Origin: Candidatus Nomurabacteria bacterium RIFCSPHIGHO2_01_FULL_39_10
GTDB taxonomy: Bacteria; Patescibacteriota; Minisyncoccia; Phycocordibacterales; UBA9973
Direction of reading: 5' to 3'
NCBI GenBank assembly: GCA_001786805.1
Contig: MFTJ01000039.1
Location: forward strand, 1-6,680
Length of the DNA: 6,680 nt
A program made the position numbers and the translations under genes. The notes beneath the pieces were generated by a model that was given only the letters and a program-made list of their open reading frames with translations, ran no database searches and was not told where the DNA came from. Numbering within the stretch: the stretch's first letter is position 1; each line of letters starts with the position of its first letter. Shown here piece after piece: positions 1 to 4,778 of this stretch.

Positions 1-860
1 ATCCTCATCAGATGTCACCACAGTATTTTCTTGATTTTCTTCTCAAAGCCGCTGCTGATACCAATCTTGAAACCTATGTCCAATGCGGCAGCCACGAAGA
101 ATTTTTTACAAGTACCCAAGTAATGGATCACAAAGCAAATATTTATGATAATATTAGAAACATAGCAAAACAGCAACGCATTGAACTACCTAACCATCAT
201 CTAGTTTTCTTACCTGGTTCTGATAGCAATAGCCACGGCGGTGAATATACCCTTGGCACAAATCTTCCAACAGGATTATATCTCCAAACAGATGATGGAC
301 TTCTACCCATAGAAAGTAAAGAAATGTATCAAACATGTCAACAAGCAATACGTACAGGGGAAGCACAAGGTATACTTCATTATGAAAACGTCAATGACCT
401 CAGCAAACTTGTCACCGCCCCAGAAAAAACAATTCTCATCTGCCATATCCCACCAAAATGCGATGGTGTTTTGGCAATTGATCGCGCACAATTTGGTGTA
501 GCGACAGAATCATTTGAGCTATATAATGGAAGAAAAAAAAGAGAAGTAAGAAAAGGCAGTATTCACATGTATGCGATGGCACAAGAACTAATCAAACAAG
601 GAGCACCAATTGAGATACGTGATGAAAATGTGGGCAATTCTGAACTTGCAACAATCATGCAAACGCTTGGGCTGACCAAATCTATCAACGGCCATATCCA
701 CGAAGCTGCCCATCATGCGCATACCGTGTCTGGCCACACTGTTGAACAAGGGAAATTTACGGAATCATTACAATGGAACGCCAGCTGCATGGATAGAAGA
801 AGAGTCGGCATTTTACGAGTGAATGGTACACAGGTCGCGTATCAGAATGTTCAACTCTAA
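1..860 (+). CDS. Metallophosphoesterase (calcineurin-like), 5' end outside window
   Basis: The reading frame is open to the left edge, so the first in-window ATG (base 12) is probably internal. Numbering from that Met, the C-terminal half of a metallophosphoesterase is visible. A CHIPP motif (His145) lies on a hydrophobic strand, a GN pair sits at 208-209, and a GHIH motif at 227-230 (His228, His230) supplies the last metal ligands. A PGSD segment at 68-71 stands where related enzymes have their Asn-containing GNH/GND metal loop. The early DxH and GD motifs are not seen and should lie upstream. Enzymes of this superfamily use a two-metal centre to hydrolyse phosphoesters; the substrate cannot be told from sequence. 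No signal peptide or membrane segment is seen in the visible part. The fold call is fairly safe and the exact activity is unknown. Confidence 0.75.
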   Translation, partial: PHQMSPQYFLDFLLKAAADTNLETYVQCGSHEEFFTSTQVMDHKANIYDNIRNIAKQQRIELPNHHLVFLPGSDSNSHGGEYTLGTNLPTGLYLQTDDGLLPIESKEMYQTCQQAIRTGEAQGILHYENVNDLSKLVTAPEKTILICHIPPKCDGVLAIDRAQFGVATESFELYNGRKKREVRKGSIHMYAMAQELIKQGAPIEIRDENVGNSELATIMQTLGLTKSINGHIHEAAHHAHTVSGHTVEQGKFTESLQWNASCMDRRRVGILRVNGTQVAYQNVQL

Positions 861-883
861 AAATTAAATTCAAAAATGCGTCA

Positions 884-898
884 ACCAACACATTTAAG
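884..898 (+). promoter_or_regulatory. Putative archaeal BRE/TATA for the CDF gene
   Basis: A CCAACA stretch followed by ATTTAAG centres about 30 bases before the ATG at 926. That is the spacing expected for a TATA box serving a leaderless or nearly leaderless archaeal transcript. No Shine-Dalgarno sequence precedes the ATG, which agrees with this. The motif is weak in AT-rich DNA. Confidence 0.4.
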
Positions 899-925
899 AA
901 CTCAATTAAAATTATTCTGTTTCCA

Positions 926-1888
926 ATGGCTCAATCTGGAAGTAAAAAAGTTGTGTATGCTGCACTTGTTGGCAATCTTGCCATCGCTATTTTTAAAATC
1001 ATCGCCGCAATTTTAGGTAACAGCAGCGCCATGCTCGCCGAAGGCTACCACTCATTATCCGACACCATCAACCAAGTCCTCTTATTGATTGGCATCCATA
1101 AAAGTACCAAACGTCCTGATAACAAACACCCTTATGGCTATGGCAAAGTGCAATTCTTTTATGCCTTTCTCGTCGCTGTTTTAATCTTTAGCATCGCCGG
1201 GGTTCTCTCTTTACGCGAAGGTATCCATAAACTGCTCAACCCCGAACCATTGCACAACCTCACCTTGATTTTTATCGCCTTAGCCATCGCTTTTGTATTC
1301 GAATCATACGCATTATATATCGCCTATAAAGAATTGCGCGAAGAAATGAAAGAAGAAAATATTCCAACCCTCTACCAAGCAATTAAAGAATCCAAAGATC
1401 CAACCGTATTAACCGTCGTCTTTGAAGACTCCCTCGCGCTGCTAAGCATCATCATCGCCTCACTTTCAATTGCCGCTGCCTATTTCCTCAACAACCCAAT
1501 CTACGACGCTATTGGTTCACTTGTCATCGGAACGCTGCTCATGGTTTTTGCCGTACTTCTCGCCTATGAAACCAAAAAACTACTCATCGGCGAATCCGTA
1601 ACTGACAACAAAAAGCAAGAAATCATCCGTGCCATCTCCTCAATCCCCCAAGTCAATGACATCCTTGACTTACGCACCATGCATCTAGGTCCCGAACAAG
1701 TGATCATCACAACCGAAGTCAATCTAAACCAACATCTCACCACAAAACAAGTTGAAAAAGCAATTGATAACATCGAACACAACCTCAAAAAAGTCTTTCC
1801 CAAATCCATCTGCTACATCGAAGCCGGCGGTAAAGTTGCCTGTGAGAGTATAAAAGATGTACAAAAGCGAACCAAACGAAAGAAATAA
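926..1888 (+). CDS. Cation diffusion facilitator (CDF) metal/proton antiporter, ZnT9-like subgroup
   Basis: A full-length CDF transporter of 320 residues, expected to export Zn2+ or a similar divalent ion across the cytoplasmic membrane in exchange for protons. Helix 1 spans about 9-30. Helix 2 carries the HSLSD motif (His42, Asp46) of the metal site, and HPYGYGK (68-74) follows in the loop. Helix 4 contains Glu126, and helix 5 has the Glu167-Asp168 pair in place of the common HxxxD. Helix 6 runs to about 210 and ends in a KKLLIGES linker. A cytoplasmic alpha/beta metal-binding-type domain (about 220-300) and a basic tail complete it. The GYHSLSDTINQ and ED signatures recall the SLC30A9/ZnT9-like branch rather than YiiP or CzcD. 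The start has no ribosome site but sits 30 bases after a TATA-like element. A T-run at 1915-1919 may end the transcript. Family call is strong; metal specificity is unknown. Confidence 0.93.
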   Translation: MAQSGSKKVVYAALVGNLAIAIFKIIAAILGNSSAMLAEGYHSLSDTINQVLLLIGIHKSTKRPDNKHPYGYGKVQFFYAFLVAVLIFSIAGVLSLREGIHKLLNPEPLHNLTLIFIALAIAFVFESYALYIAYKELREEMKEENIPTLYQAIKESKDPTVLTVVFEDSLALLSIIIASLSIAAAYFLNNPIYDAIGSLVIGTLLMVFAVLLAYETKKLLIGESVTDNKKQEIIRAISSIPQVNDILDLRTMHLGPEQVIITTEVNLNQHLTTKQVEKAIDNIEHNLKKVFPKSICYIEAGGKVACESIKDVQKRTKRKK

Positions 1889-1950
1889 TCTAAAAATACC
1901 TCTGCATTCATAAATTTTTCAGTGTCAATCAAAAAATAACCACTTCAACT

Positions 1951-1966
1951 CCGAAAAGCTTATAAT
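1951..1966 (+). promoter_or_regulatory. Archaeal BRE/TATA promoter for the three-gene unit
   Basis: CCGAAAAG (BRE-like) is directly followed by CTTATAAT (1959-1966). The ATG at 1993 lies about 30 bases downstream, so the mRNA should start at or a few bases before the start codon. The pyrimidine-rich stretch between them contains no ribosome site, in line with leaderless translation. This is one of the clearest promoters in the window. Confidence 0.6.
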
Positions 1967-1992
1967 CCTCTTCTTCCCTCTTCCCACTTATC

Positions 1993-2661
1993 ATGGCAAA
2001 AAAAGAGGAAGAAGATAAAACCCCATATATTACTAAACATAAGAAATTATATTCTCACGCAACCAAACTCTTTGATACCGCTACGCATACACATGACGCT
2101 GCCTACAAAGCAGCAATAGATAAACATCTAATAGGAGAAGACGGGGAAGTTGACTTTGACAAACTCGATGATCTTAAAGTACAAAAAGAATTTATCGATA
2201 CCATGACTGACACTTATATTAGTAAAGCAAGACAACATTTTAAAATTGATAGAAGTAAAGAAAAAAAGAATGATTTGGATGAGATAGAACAAGATATGCT
2301 CATGAAAGCATATGCGGGTGTTACCAAAGGCACAATTAAGCAATACGTCAATGCCCATGGTAAAAATTTCAAACGCCCAGTATTCAATCAATTTACCCAG
2401 CAATATACACGTGAATTACAACAACAATTATACCAATCAGCCGCCGCTCACCTTGAAGACGAACACATTCCTGACATCGTCAAGCACATTGGCTTAGAAT
2501 CAAAACTAGACGCAGGAAAAATAAATGTCCAAGAAGCAACCCATCTTCTGGAAGCATTTCAACGGGAAGGTGGTATCACCGATAATGATCTGCGTCAAAT
2601 GATACCAAACTATCAAGCCAAAAAACCCAAACCCAAAGACGACAAAAAGAAAGCTGCCTAG
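1993..2661 (+). CDS. Charged, helical orphan protein (222 aa)
   Basis: I do not recognise a family. The protein is rich in Lys, Asp, Glu and Gln, has no signal peptide or membrane segment, and should be cytoplasmic and mostly alpha-helical. It opens with a Lys/Glu cluster (MAKKEEEDK). A central stretch at about residues 85-105 is strongly charged. It ends in a Lys/Pro-rich, probably disordered tail (about 207-222). Three short segments have a Gly-x-Ile/Val turn followed by a helix (GEVDFDKL, GKINVQEA, GGITDNDL) and look faintly EF-hand-like, but they lack the acidic ligands. It is the first gene of a unit: the next gene begins 3 bases after its stop. A BRE/TATA element 30 bases upstream supports the ATG used. 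It is well-formed with a conventional promoter, so it is a real gene; its role is unknown. Confidence 0.8.
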   Translation: MAKKEEEDKTPYITKHKKLYSHATKLFDTATHTHDAAYKAAIDKHLIGEDGEVDFDKLDDLKVQKEFIDTMTDTYISKARQHFKIDRSKEKKNDLDEIEQDMLMKAYAGVTKGTIKQYVNAHGKNFKRPVFNQFTQQYTRELQQQLYQSAAAHLEDEHIPDIVKHIGLESKLDAGKINVQEATHLLEAFQREGGITDNDLRQMIPNYQAKKPKPKDDKKKAA

Positions 2662-2664
2662 ACC

Positions 2665-2907
2665 ATGACCTCTCTCTACCTGCGTGAGAAAGAAAATACA
2701 AGGATACTTCAACGTCGTGGCGAACAAGCCTATCTCGACCATAAAGCGTCTCTAGTTGAGCAGCATCCCGGCGAACACCTCTTTATCGCATTCACCCACG
2801 ACCAACCAAATTTTTACGCCGATAAAAACATTCTTGAAGCAAAAACACAAGCTCAAACTTCCCATCCCCTGCAGACACTCTATTACCGTCGAATAGATAA
2901 ATCATGA
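2665..2907 (+). CDS. Small orphan protein (80 aa), paralogue of the product at 3412-3702
   Basis: An 80-residue soluble protein with an N-terminal basic helix (about 7-33) and a small alpha/beta core: GEHLFIAF (strand), QPNFYADKN (strand/turn), a helix, then a HP...LYYRRI strand. The core aligns with the 96-residue protein at 3412-3702 using only one single-residue gap. Shared residues include Tyr23, His26, His34, Gly36, Ile41-Ala42, Pro48, Phe50-Tyr51, Lys54-Asn55, Ala59, His67-Pro68, Leu72-Tyr73 and Ile77. The pattern recalls small archaeal domains of the DUF5678 type, but I cannot confirm that. The start follows the previous stop by 3 bases without a ribosome site. Its stop overlaps the next start as ATGA, so translation is probably coupled to the antitoxin-like regulator. 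It could be the partner of that regulator, though no known toxin motif is visible. Confidence 0.75.
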   Translation: MTSLYLREKENTRILQRRGEQAYLDHKASLVEQHPGEHLFIAFTHDQPNFYADKNILEAKTQAQTSHPLQTLYYRRIDKS

Positions 2908-3248
2908 TAGAAGAAATCTTACCCTATAAATGTCGTTGTGGTGGAACTCTCAAATGGAGTCAATGTGCTGTAGAATTCTATGGCATAGACTTTGGCATTC
3001 GTAAATGTGAAGTATGTACTTCTTGTAGCTCAGAATACTTTGATGACAAAACGACGTCTGAAATAGAGCAAGAAGTCAAAAAAAGAAAACTCTTTGGCTT
3101 AGAAAGAAACATCTCTATAACAAAAAGTGGCAACTCTTTAGTCATGCGTCTTCCACCTGAAATCACAAAATTTACAAACCTTCATTATAAAGATAACATT
3201 CGAATTTTTCCCACAAGTAAACATATAGAAGTCCAACTAATCCTATAG
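2904..3248 (+). CDS. YgiT-type zinc finger + AbrB/MazE-like domain protein, antitoxin-like
   Basis: A 114-residue two-domain protein. Residues about 8-46 form a YgiT/MqsA-like zinc finger: Cys10-x-Cys12-Gly-Gly, then Cys38-x-x-Cys41 and EYF. The first knuckle is one residue shorter than the usual CxxCGG. Cys21 and Cys35 are extra cysteines. After a charged helix (50-63), residues about 70-112 show a SpoVT/AbrB swapped-hairpin signature: ITKSGNSLVMRLPPEI, then a strand-turn-strand ending. This combination is typical of antitoxin-like DNA-binding dimers that repress their own operon. By family knowledge it would bind DNA through the AbrB part. The start overlaps the previous stop (ATGA). The last codons and stop lie inside a strong hairpin (3227-3266). 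No recognised MqsR, DUF4258 or PIN toxin is adjacent, so the cognate partner, if any, may be the 80-residue protein. Confidence 0.85.
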   Translation: MIEEILPYKCRCGGTLKWSQCAVEFYGIDFGIRKCEVCTSCSSEYFDDKTTSEIEQEVKKRKLFGLERNISITKSGNSLVMRLPPEITKFTNLHYKDNIRIFPTSKHIEVQLIL

Positions 3249-3266
3249 GGTTACAGTTGGACTTCT
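3227..3266 (+). repeat. Hairpin A, enclosing the stop codon of the AbrB gene
   Basis: A perfect 12-bp inverted repeat, AGAAGTCCAACT at 3227-3238 and its complement at 3255-3266. The stem continues after a 2-base bulge with 5 pairs (3239-3243 with 3248-3252, one G-U) around a TATA loop. The TAG stop (3246-3248) lies in the loop and inner stem, and the 5' arm encodes the last residues of the protein. No T-run follows, so this is not a classical bacterial terminator. It may protect the mRNA 3' end or pause the ribosome. Confidence 0.8.
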
Positions 3267-3268
3267 GA

Positions 3269-3320
3269 ATAGTCAAACAAGTGGCGTCTTCCTACCCAGA
3301 AGACTTTCTTGGTTGACTAT
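3269..3320 (+). repeat. Hairpin B, long imperfect stem-loop
   Basis: ATAGTCAA (3269-3276) pairs with TTGACTAT (3313-3320). After an A/G mismatch CAAG (3278-3281) pairs with CTTG (3308-3311). After an internal loop GTCTTC (3286-3291) pairs with GAAGAC (3299-3304) around a 7-base loop. That gives 18 Watson-Crick pairs in total. It starts 2 bases after hairpin A. The 9-mer AAGTGGCGT inside it (3279-3287) recurs in hairpin F at 3877-3885. Confidence 0.75.
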
Positions 3321-3372
3321 AAAATAGAGATAGAGATTTTGTCCTAAAATTCAGTTAAATCAACTATTATAC

Positions 3373-3390
3373 CACCACAAAGCATATTAA
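3373..3390 (+). promoter_or_regulatory. Archaeal BRE/TATA promoter for the 96-aa gene
   Basis: CCACAAAG followed by CATATTAA (3383-3390) lies about 26 bases before the ATG at 3412. This fits a leaderless transcript; the bases before the ATG hold no ribosome site. It gives this gene its own promoter, separate from the upstream unit. Confidence 0.5.
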
Positions 3391-3411
3391 CCTCTATACC
3401 AAACTAAAACC

Positions 3412-3702
3412 ATGACCGACACTCTCGAAAACAAAGCGCTAACAGAATTTACAGCATTCAGAGATAAAGCGCAAGCCATCTATCAACAGCATCAAAGCGA
3501 ATTCGAACGTGCCCATAATGGTCAATACGTCTGCATCGCCGGCATAGACTCAGACAAACCCCAATTCTACTTTGGCAAAAACGATAAAGATGCATCCTAC
3601 CTCGCCAGACGAGAACATCCTCAAGGAAAATTATATACAAAAGGCATTAACACACCACCAGAAGCACATGCGCTCAGCCCTCTCAAAATCCATTACAGCT
3701 AA
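3412..3702 (+). CDS. Small orphan protein (96 aa), paralogue of the product at 2665-2907
   Basis: A soluble 96-residue protein. The N-terminal helix (about 5-34) is charged. The core has a GQYVCIAGI strand (37-45), KPQFYFGKN (49-57), a helix with Ala61 and Ala65, then EHPQGKLYTKGI (68-79) and a short tail. Residues about 20-79 align with the 80-residue protein two genes upstream, so the two arose by duplication; this one is the fuller version. The strand-G/D-F-Y-G-helix-HP-LY pattern is reminiscent of small archaeal DUF5678-like domains, without certainty. It has its own TATA element 26 bases before the ATG, so it is probably transcribed alone. It sits between two zones of dense hairpins: A/B before it, and C-F starting 10 bases after its stop. 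Function unknown. Confidence 0.75.
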   Translation: MTDTLENKALTEFTAFRDKAQAIYQQHQSEFERAHNGQYVCIAGIDSDKPQFYFGKNDKDASYLARREHPQGKLYTKGINTPPEAHALSPLKIHYS

Positions 3703-3707
3703 TCATT

Positions 3708-3717
3708 TTTAAATCAA
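3708..3717. repeat. Left copy of a 10-bp direct repeat flanking the hairpin array
   Basis: TTTAAATCAA occurs here and again at 3941-3950, on either side of hairpins C-F. It overlaps the foot of hairpin C. A 9-base part also occurs at 3355-3362 and its flanks. It could be a target duplication, but AT-rich 10-mers recur by chance. Confidence 0.35.
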
Positions 3718-3794
3718 ATAAGCAGAAATCCCTAACATTCATGTTTAGGGATGAATGCCAGTAAACCTGCTCAGGGATTTCGCTATATTTGATT
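3712..3794 (+). repeat. Hairpin C, 21-bp bulged stem with an internal competing hairpin
   Basis: The outer stem pairs 3712-3720 with 3786-3794 (9 bp), 3721-3723 with 3782-3784 (3 bp), and 3725-3733 with 3773-3781 (9 bp), with single A bulges at 3724 and 3785. Inside, ATCCCTAA (3728-3735) can instead pair with TTAGGGAT (3745-3752), extended by CA/TG around a TTCA loop. The two folds share bases 3728-3733 and exclude each other. Confidence 0.75.
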
Positions 3795-3796
3795 CA

Positions 3797-3822
3797 AGAA
3801 ATAAAGAAACTACTTTATTTCT
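3797..3822 (+). repeat. Hairpin D, perfect 10-bp stem
   Basis: AGAAATAAAG (3797-3806) and CTTTATTTCT (3813-3822) are exact complements around the 6-base loop AAACTA. It starts 2 bases after hairpin C. Confidence 0.8.
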
Positions 3823-3823
3823 G

Positions 3824-3856
3824 CACAGAAAAGAAATCGTTGTTTCTTTTCTTGTG
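3824..3856 (+). repeat. Hairpin E, 13-bp stem with one bulge
   Basis: CAC (3824-3826) pairs with GTG (3854-3856). After a single T bulge (3853), AGAAAAGAAA (3827-3836) pairs with TTTCTTTTCT (3843-3852). The loop is TCGTTG. The stem is purine on one side and pyrimidine on the other. Confidence 0.8.
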
Positions 3857-3858
3857 TT

Positions 3859-3933
3859 AGAAAATCCGTCTTGGAAAAGTGGCGTAAATCCCCACTCTTT
3901 AGAGTTGGGGATAGCCACTTTTCAGGATTTTCT
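3859..3933 (+). repeat. Hairpin F, long three-part stem-loop
   Basis: Stem 1 pairs 3859-3867 with 3925-3933 (9 bp). After an asymmetric loop, stem 2 GAAAAGTGGC (3874-3883) pairs exactly with GCCACTTTTC (3914-3923). Stem 3 pairs 3888-3894 with 3906-3912 (7 bp), then CTC/GAG after a T bulge around a TTTA loop. That is 29 pairs in 75 bases, the strongest fold in the window. Its tip, AATCCCCA...TTGGGGAT, resembles right-end hairpins of IS605-type elements. Confidence 0.8.
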
Positions 3934-3940
3934 TTAAGTA

Positions 3941-3950
3941 TTTAAATCAA
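3941..3950. repeat. Right copy of the 10-bp direct repeat
   Basis: The second TTTAAATCAA, 7 bases past hairpin F. Together with the copy at 3708-3717 it brackets the array. Extended by one base (TTAAATCAAC) it also matches 3354-3363, just past hairpins A and B. Confidence 0.35.
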
Positions 3951-4005
3951 CAAACACCAACAAGTGATACATTAAAAGATAACTTCTTTAAAGTAACAAA
4001 TATGT

Positions 4006-4020
4006 CAAAACATTTATAAA
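4006..4020 (+). promoter_or_regulatory. Archaeal BRE/TATA promoter for the 4081-4619 gene pair
   Basis: CAAAACA followed by TTTATAAA (4013-4020) is a strong BRE/TATA match. Start of transcription is expected near 4042-4048, leaving a leader of about 35 bases that contains a ribosome site. Apart from this promoter, 3951-4069 shows nothing recognisable. Confidence 0.6.
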
Positions 4021-4069
4021 CCCCCCTCTATAACAAACTTCTCCGTAAAACAGCAAATAAATAATATAC

Positions 4070-4075
4070 AGGTGA
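4070..4075 (+). promoter_or_regulatory. Ribosome binding site deciding the start at 4081
   Basis: AGGTGA lies 5 bases before ATG 4081. The in-frame GTG at 4072 falls inside this site, so ATG 4081 is the better start. Confidence 0.7.
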
Positions 4076-4080
4076 AAACT

Positions 4081-4338
4081 ATGGTAACATATAATGCAGA
4101 AGATACTTACGCAGGAATTAGAACACACATTGCTACAGGACAATTAGTTATCGGAGGGAACCCTTTTTCACATAGAGCATATCAAGCAAGACAAGCAGGG
4201 ATGACAGCACAAACACCCCCTCGACAAACTCCTACTGCATCACCATTAGAACTAACCCTCTCTAACACTCCCCAACCACCCATTCAACAATCGCACTATC
4301 AAGTAGCTCAAGGTGGGGAAGTTGACGTGACAAAATAA
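4081..4338 (+). CDS. Small orphan protein (85 aa) with Pro/Gln/Thr-rich tail
   Basis: I do not recognise a family. Starting at ATG 4081, the protein has 85 residues. A short N-terminal domain (about 1-40) contains YNAEDTYAGIRTHI, a GQLVIGGNPFSHRAYQARQAG segment and a basic helix. From about residue 44 the chain is rich in Pro, Thr, Gln and Ser and probably disordered. No signal peptide, membrane segment or cysteine is present. A TATA box (4013-4020) and an AGGTGA site support expression and the start. It is followed after 2 bases by the next gene, so the two form a bicistronic unit. Its size and tail would suit a linker or adaptor protein, but that is only a guess. Confidence 0.65.
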   Translation: MVTYNAEDTYAGIRTHIATGQLVIGGNPFSHRAYQARQAGMTAQTPPRQTPTASPLELTLSNTPQPPIQQSHYQVAQGGEVDVTK

Positions 4339-4340
4339 AA

Positions 4341-4619
4341 ATGTCTCCTCACTCCTTGTATCTCCAAACACCCAAGATACAGCAGCTCATAGCCTCACAA
4401 CCTAATTGTCTGATTCACATACAAAACATCGAAACACTCTTGGCAAATCCTTGCGACCGAGAAGATAATACTTTTTTCTATCGAAATCTTCTCCTAACTC
4501 CACAGCCAGTTATAGACACACTTAAAACAATATACACAACCGCCGGATATCGTGTTCGCGAACAAAAAAGTGACGACTTTGCCGCCTATCCATTTCATCA
4601 ATTAGAATTGAGAAAATAA
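4341..4619 (+). CDS. Small orphan protein (92 aa)
   Basis: No family recognised. The 92-residue product begins with a helix-prone segment (about 8-18), then NCLIHIQNIETLL, a CDREDNTFFYRNLL stretch, a helix LTPQPVIDTLKTIYTTAGYRV (about 52-72) and a final YPFHQLELRK strand. This looks like a compact alpha/beta domain without membrane segments; it has two cysteines (about 23 and 38). The start codon follows the preceding stop by 2 bases with no ribosome site close by, so translation probably depends on re-initiation after the upstream gene. A run of seven Ts begins 9 bases after its stop and likely ends the transcript. The AGYRV...DDF region is the part most worth a profile search. Confidence 0.65.
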   Translation: MSPHSLYLQTPKIQQLIASQPNCLIHIQNIETLLANPCDREDNTFFYRNLLLTPQPVIDTLKTIYTTAGYRVREQKSDDFAAYPFHQLELRK

Positions 4620-4627
4620 AAAAAATA

Positions 4628-4634
4628 TTTTTTT
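4628..4634 (+). terminator. T-run terminator after the 4341-4619 gene
   Basis: Seven Ts on the coding strand start 9 bases after the TAA. Archaeal RNA polymerase terminates on such U-tracts without needing a hairpin. Confidence 0.5.
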
Positions 4635-4654
4635 AATTATCCAATCTCTTTCTA

Positions 4655-4705
4655 AAAGTTATCACTACATTTTTCTAATGTTCAAAAAAAAGTAGTGATA
4701 ACTTT
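4655..4705. repeat. 14-bp perfect inverted repeat between convergent genes
   Basis: AAAGTTATCACTAC (4655-4668) and its exact complement (4692-4705) enclose a 23-base loop. Five T's (4670-4674) can pair further with the A8 run (4684-4691). It lies between the rightward unit ending at 4619 and the leftward unit ending at 4779, and may act as a two-way 3' boundary. No T-run follows either side directly. Confidence 0.75.
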
Positions 4706-4732
4706 ATCCCGAAACCAAAAAATATGTGCCCA

Positions 4733-4770
4733 CCCTCTCCGTAGAAAAAGTGAGCACCTTCCTTGGCGGA
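4733..4770. repeat. Repeat copies flanking the minus-strand gene pair (left side)
   Basis: Bases 4733-4754 match 5737-5758 in direct orientation at 16 of 22 positions (CCCTCTCCG, six differing bases, AAGTGAG). Next to it, CTTCCTTGGCGGA (4758-4770) is the exact reverse complement of 5742-5754. The left side thus carries one direct and one inverted partial copy of the leader segment found before the gene at 5727. Confidence 0.55.
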
Positions 4771-4778
4771 AGTGTGAA

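Larger units (their letters stand above)
3712..3933 (+). ncRNA. Tandem four-hairpin region: candidate structured RNA or hairpin-ended element
   Basis: This gene-free stretch is almost wholly base-paired. Four hairpins (C 3712-3794, D 3797-3822, E 3824-3856, F 3859-3933) follow one another with 1-2 unpaired bases between them. The short reading frame at 3755-3937 is just read-through of the palindromes, with no promoter or ribosome site of its own. The apical parts of C and F, both of the form AAATCCC(C/T)(A)A...(T)TRGGGAT, resemble by eye the 3' hairpins of IS200/IS605-family elements and their omega RNAs; C also carries GATGAATGCC after its hairpin. No tnpA or tnpB is present here. It could be an independent non-coding RNA, a processed 3' UTR of the 96-aa gene, or a non-autonomous mobile element. 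Confidence 0.5.

Noticed and set aside
1993..2661. EF-hand-like calcium sites in the helical orphan (GEVDFDKL, GKINVQEA, GGITDNDL)
   Set aside because: The Gly-x-Ile/Val positions fit, but positions 1, 3 and 5 lack acidic ligands and the last two are only 18 residues apart, too close for paired EF-hands.
3227..3933. CRISPR array
   Set aside because: The repeats are inverted, of different sequence and length, and there are no regularly spaced direct repeats or cas genes.
3269..3933. tRNA gene among the hairpins
   Set aside because: No cloverleaf with a TTCRA-type T-loop and a matching acceptor stem can be drawn in any of the folds.
3755..3937. 60-codon reading frame across the hairpin array
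   Set aside because: It runs through hairpins C-F, has no ribosome site or spaced TATA element, and its residues follow from the palindromes. The structure is better explained at RNA/DNA level.
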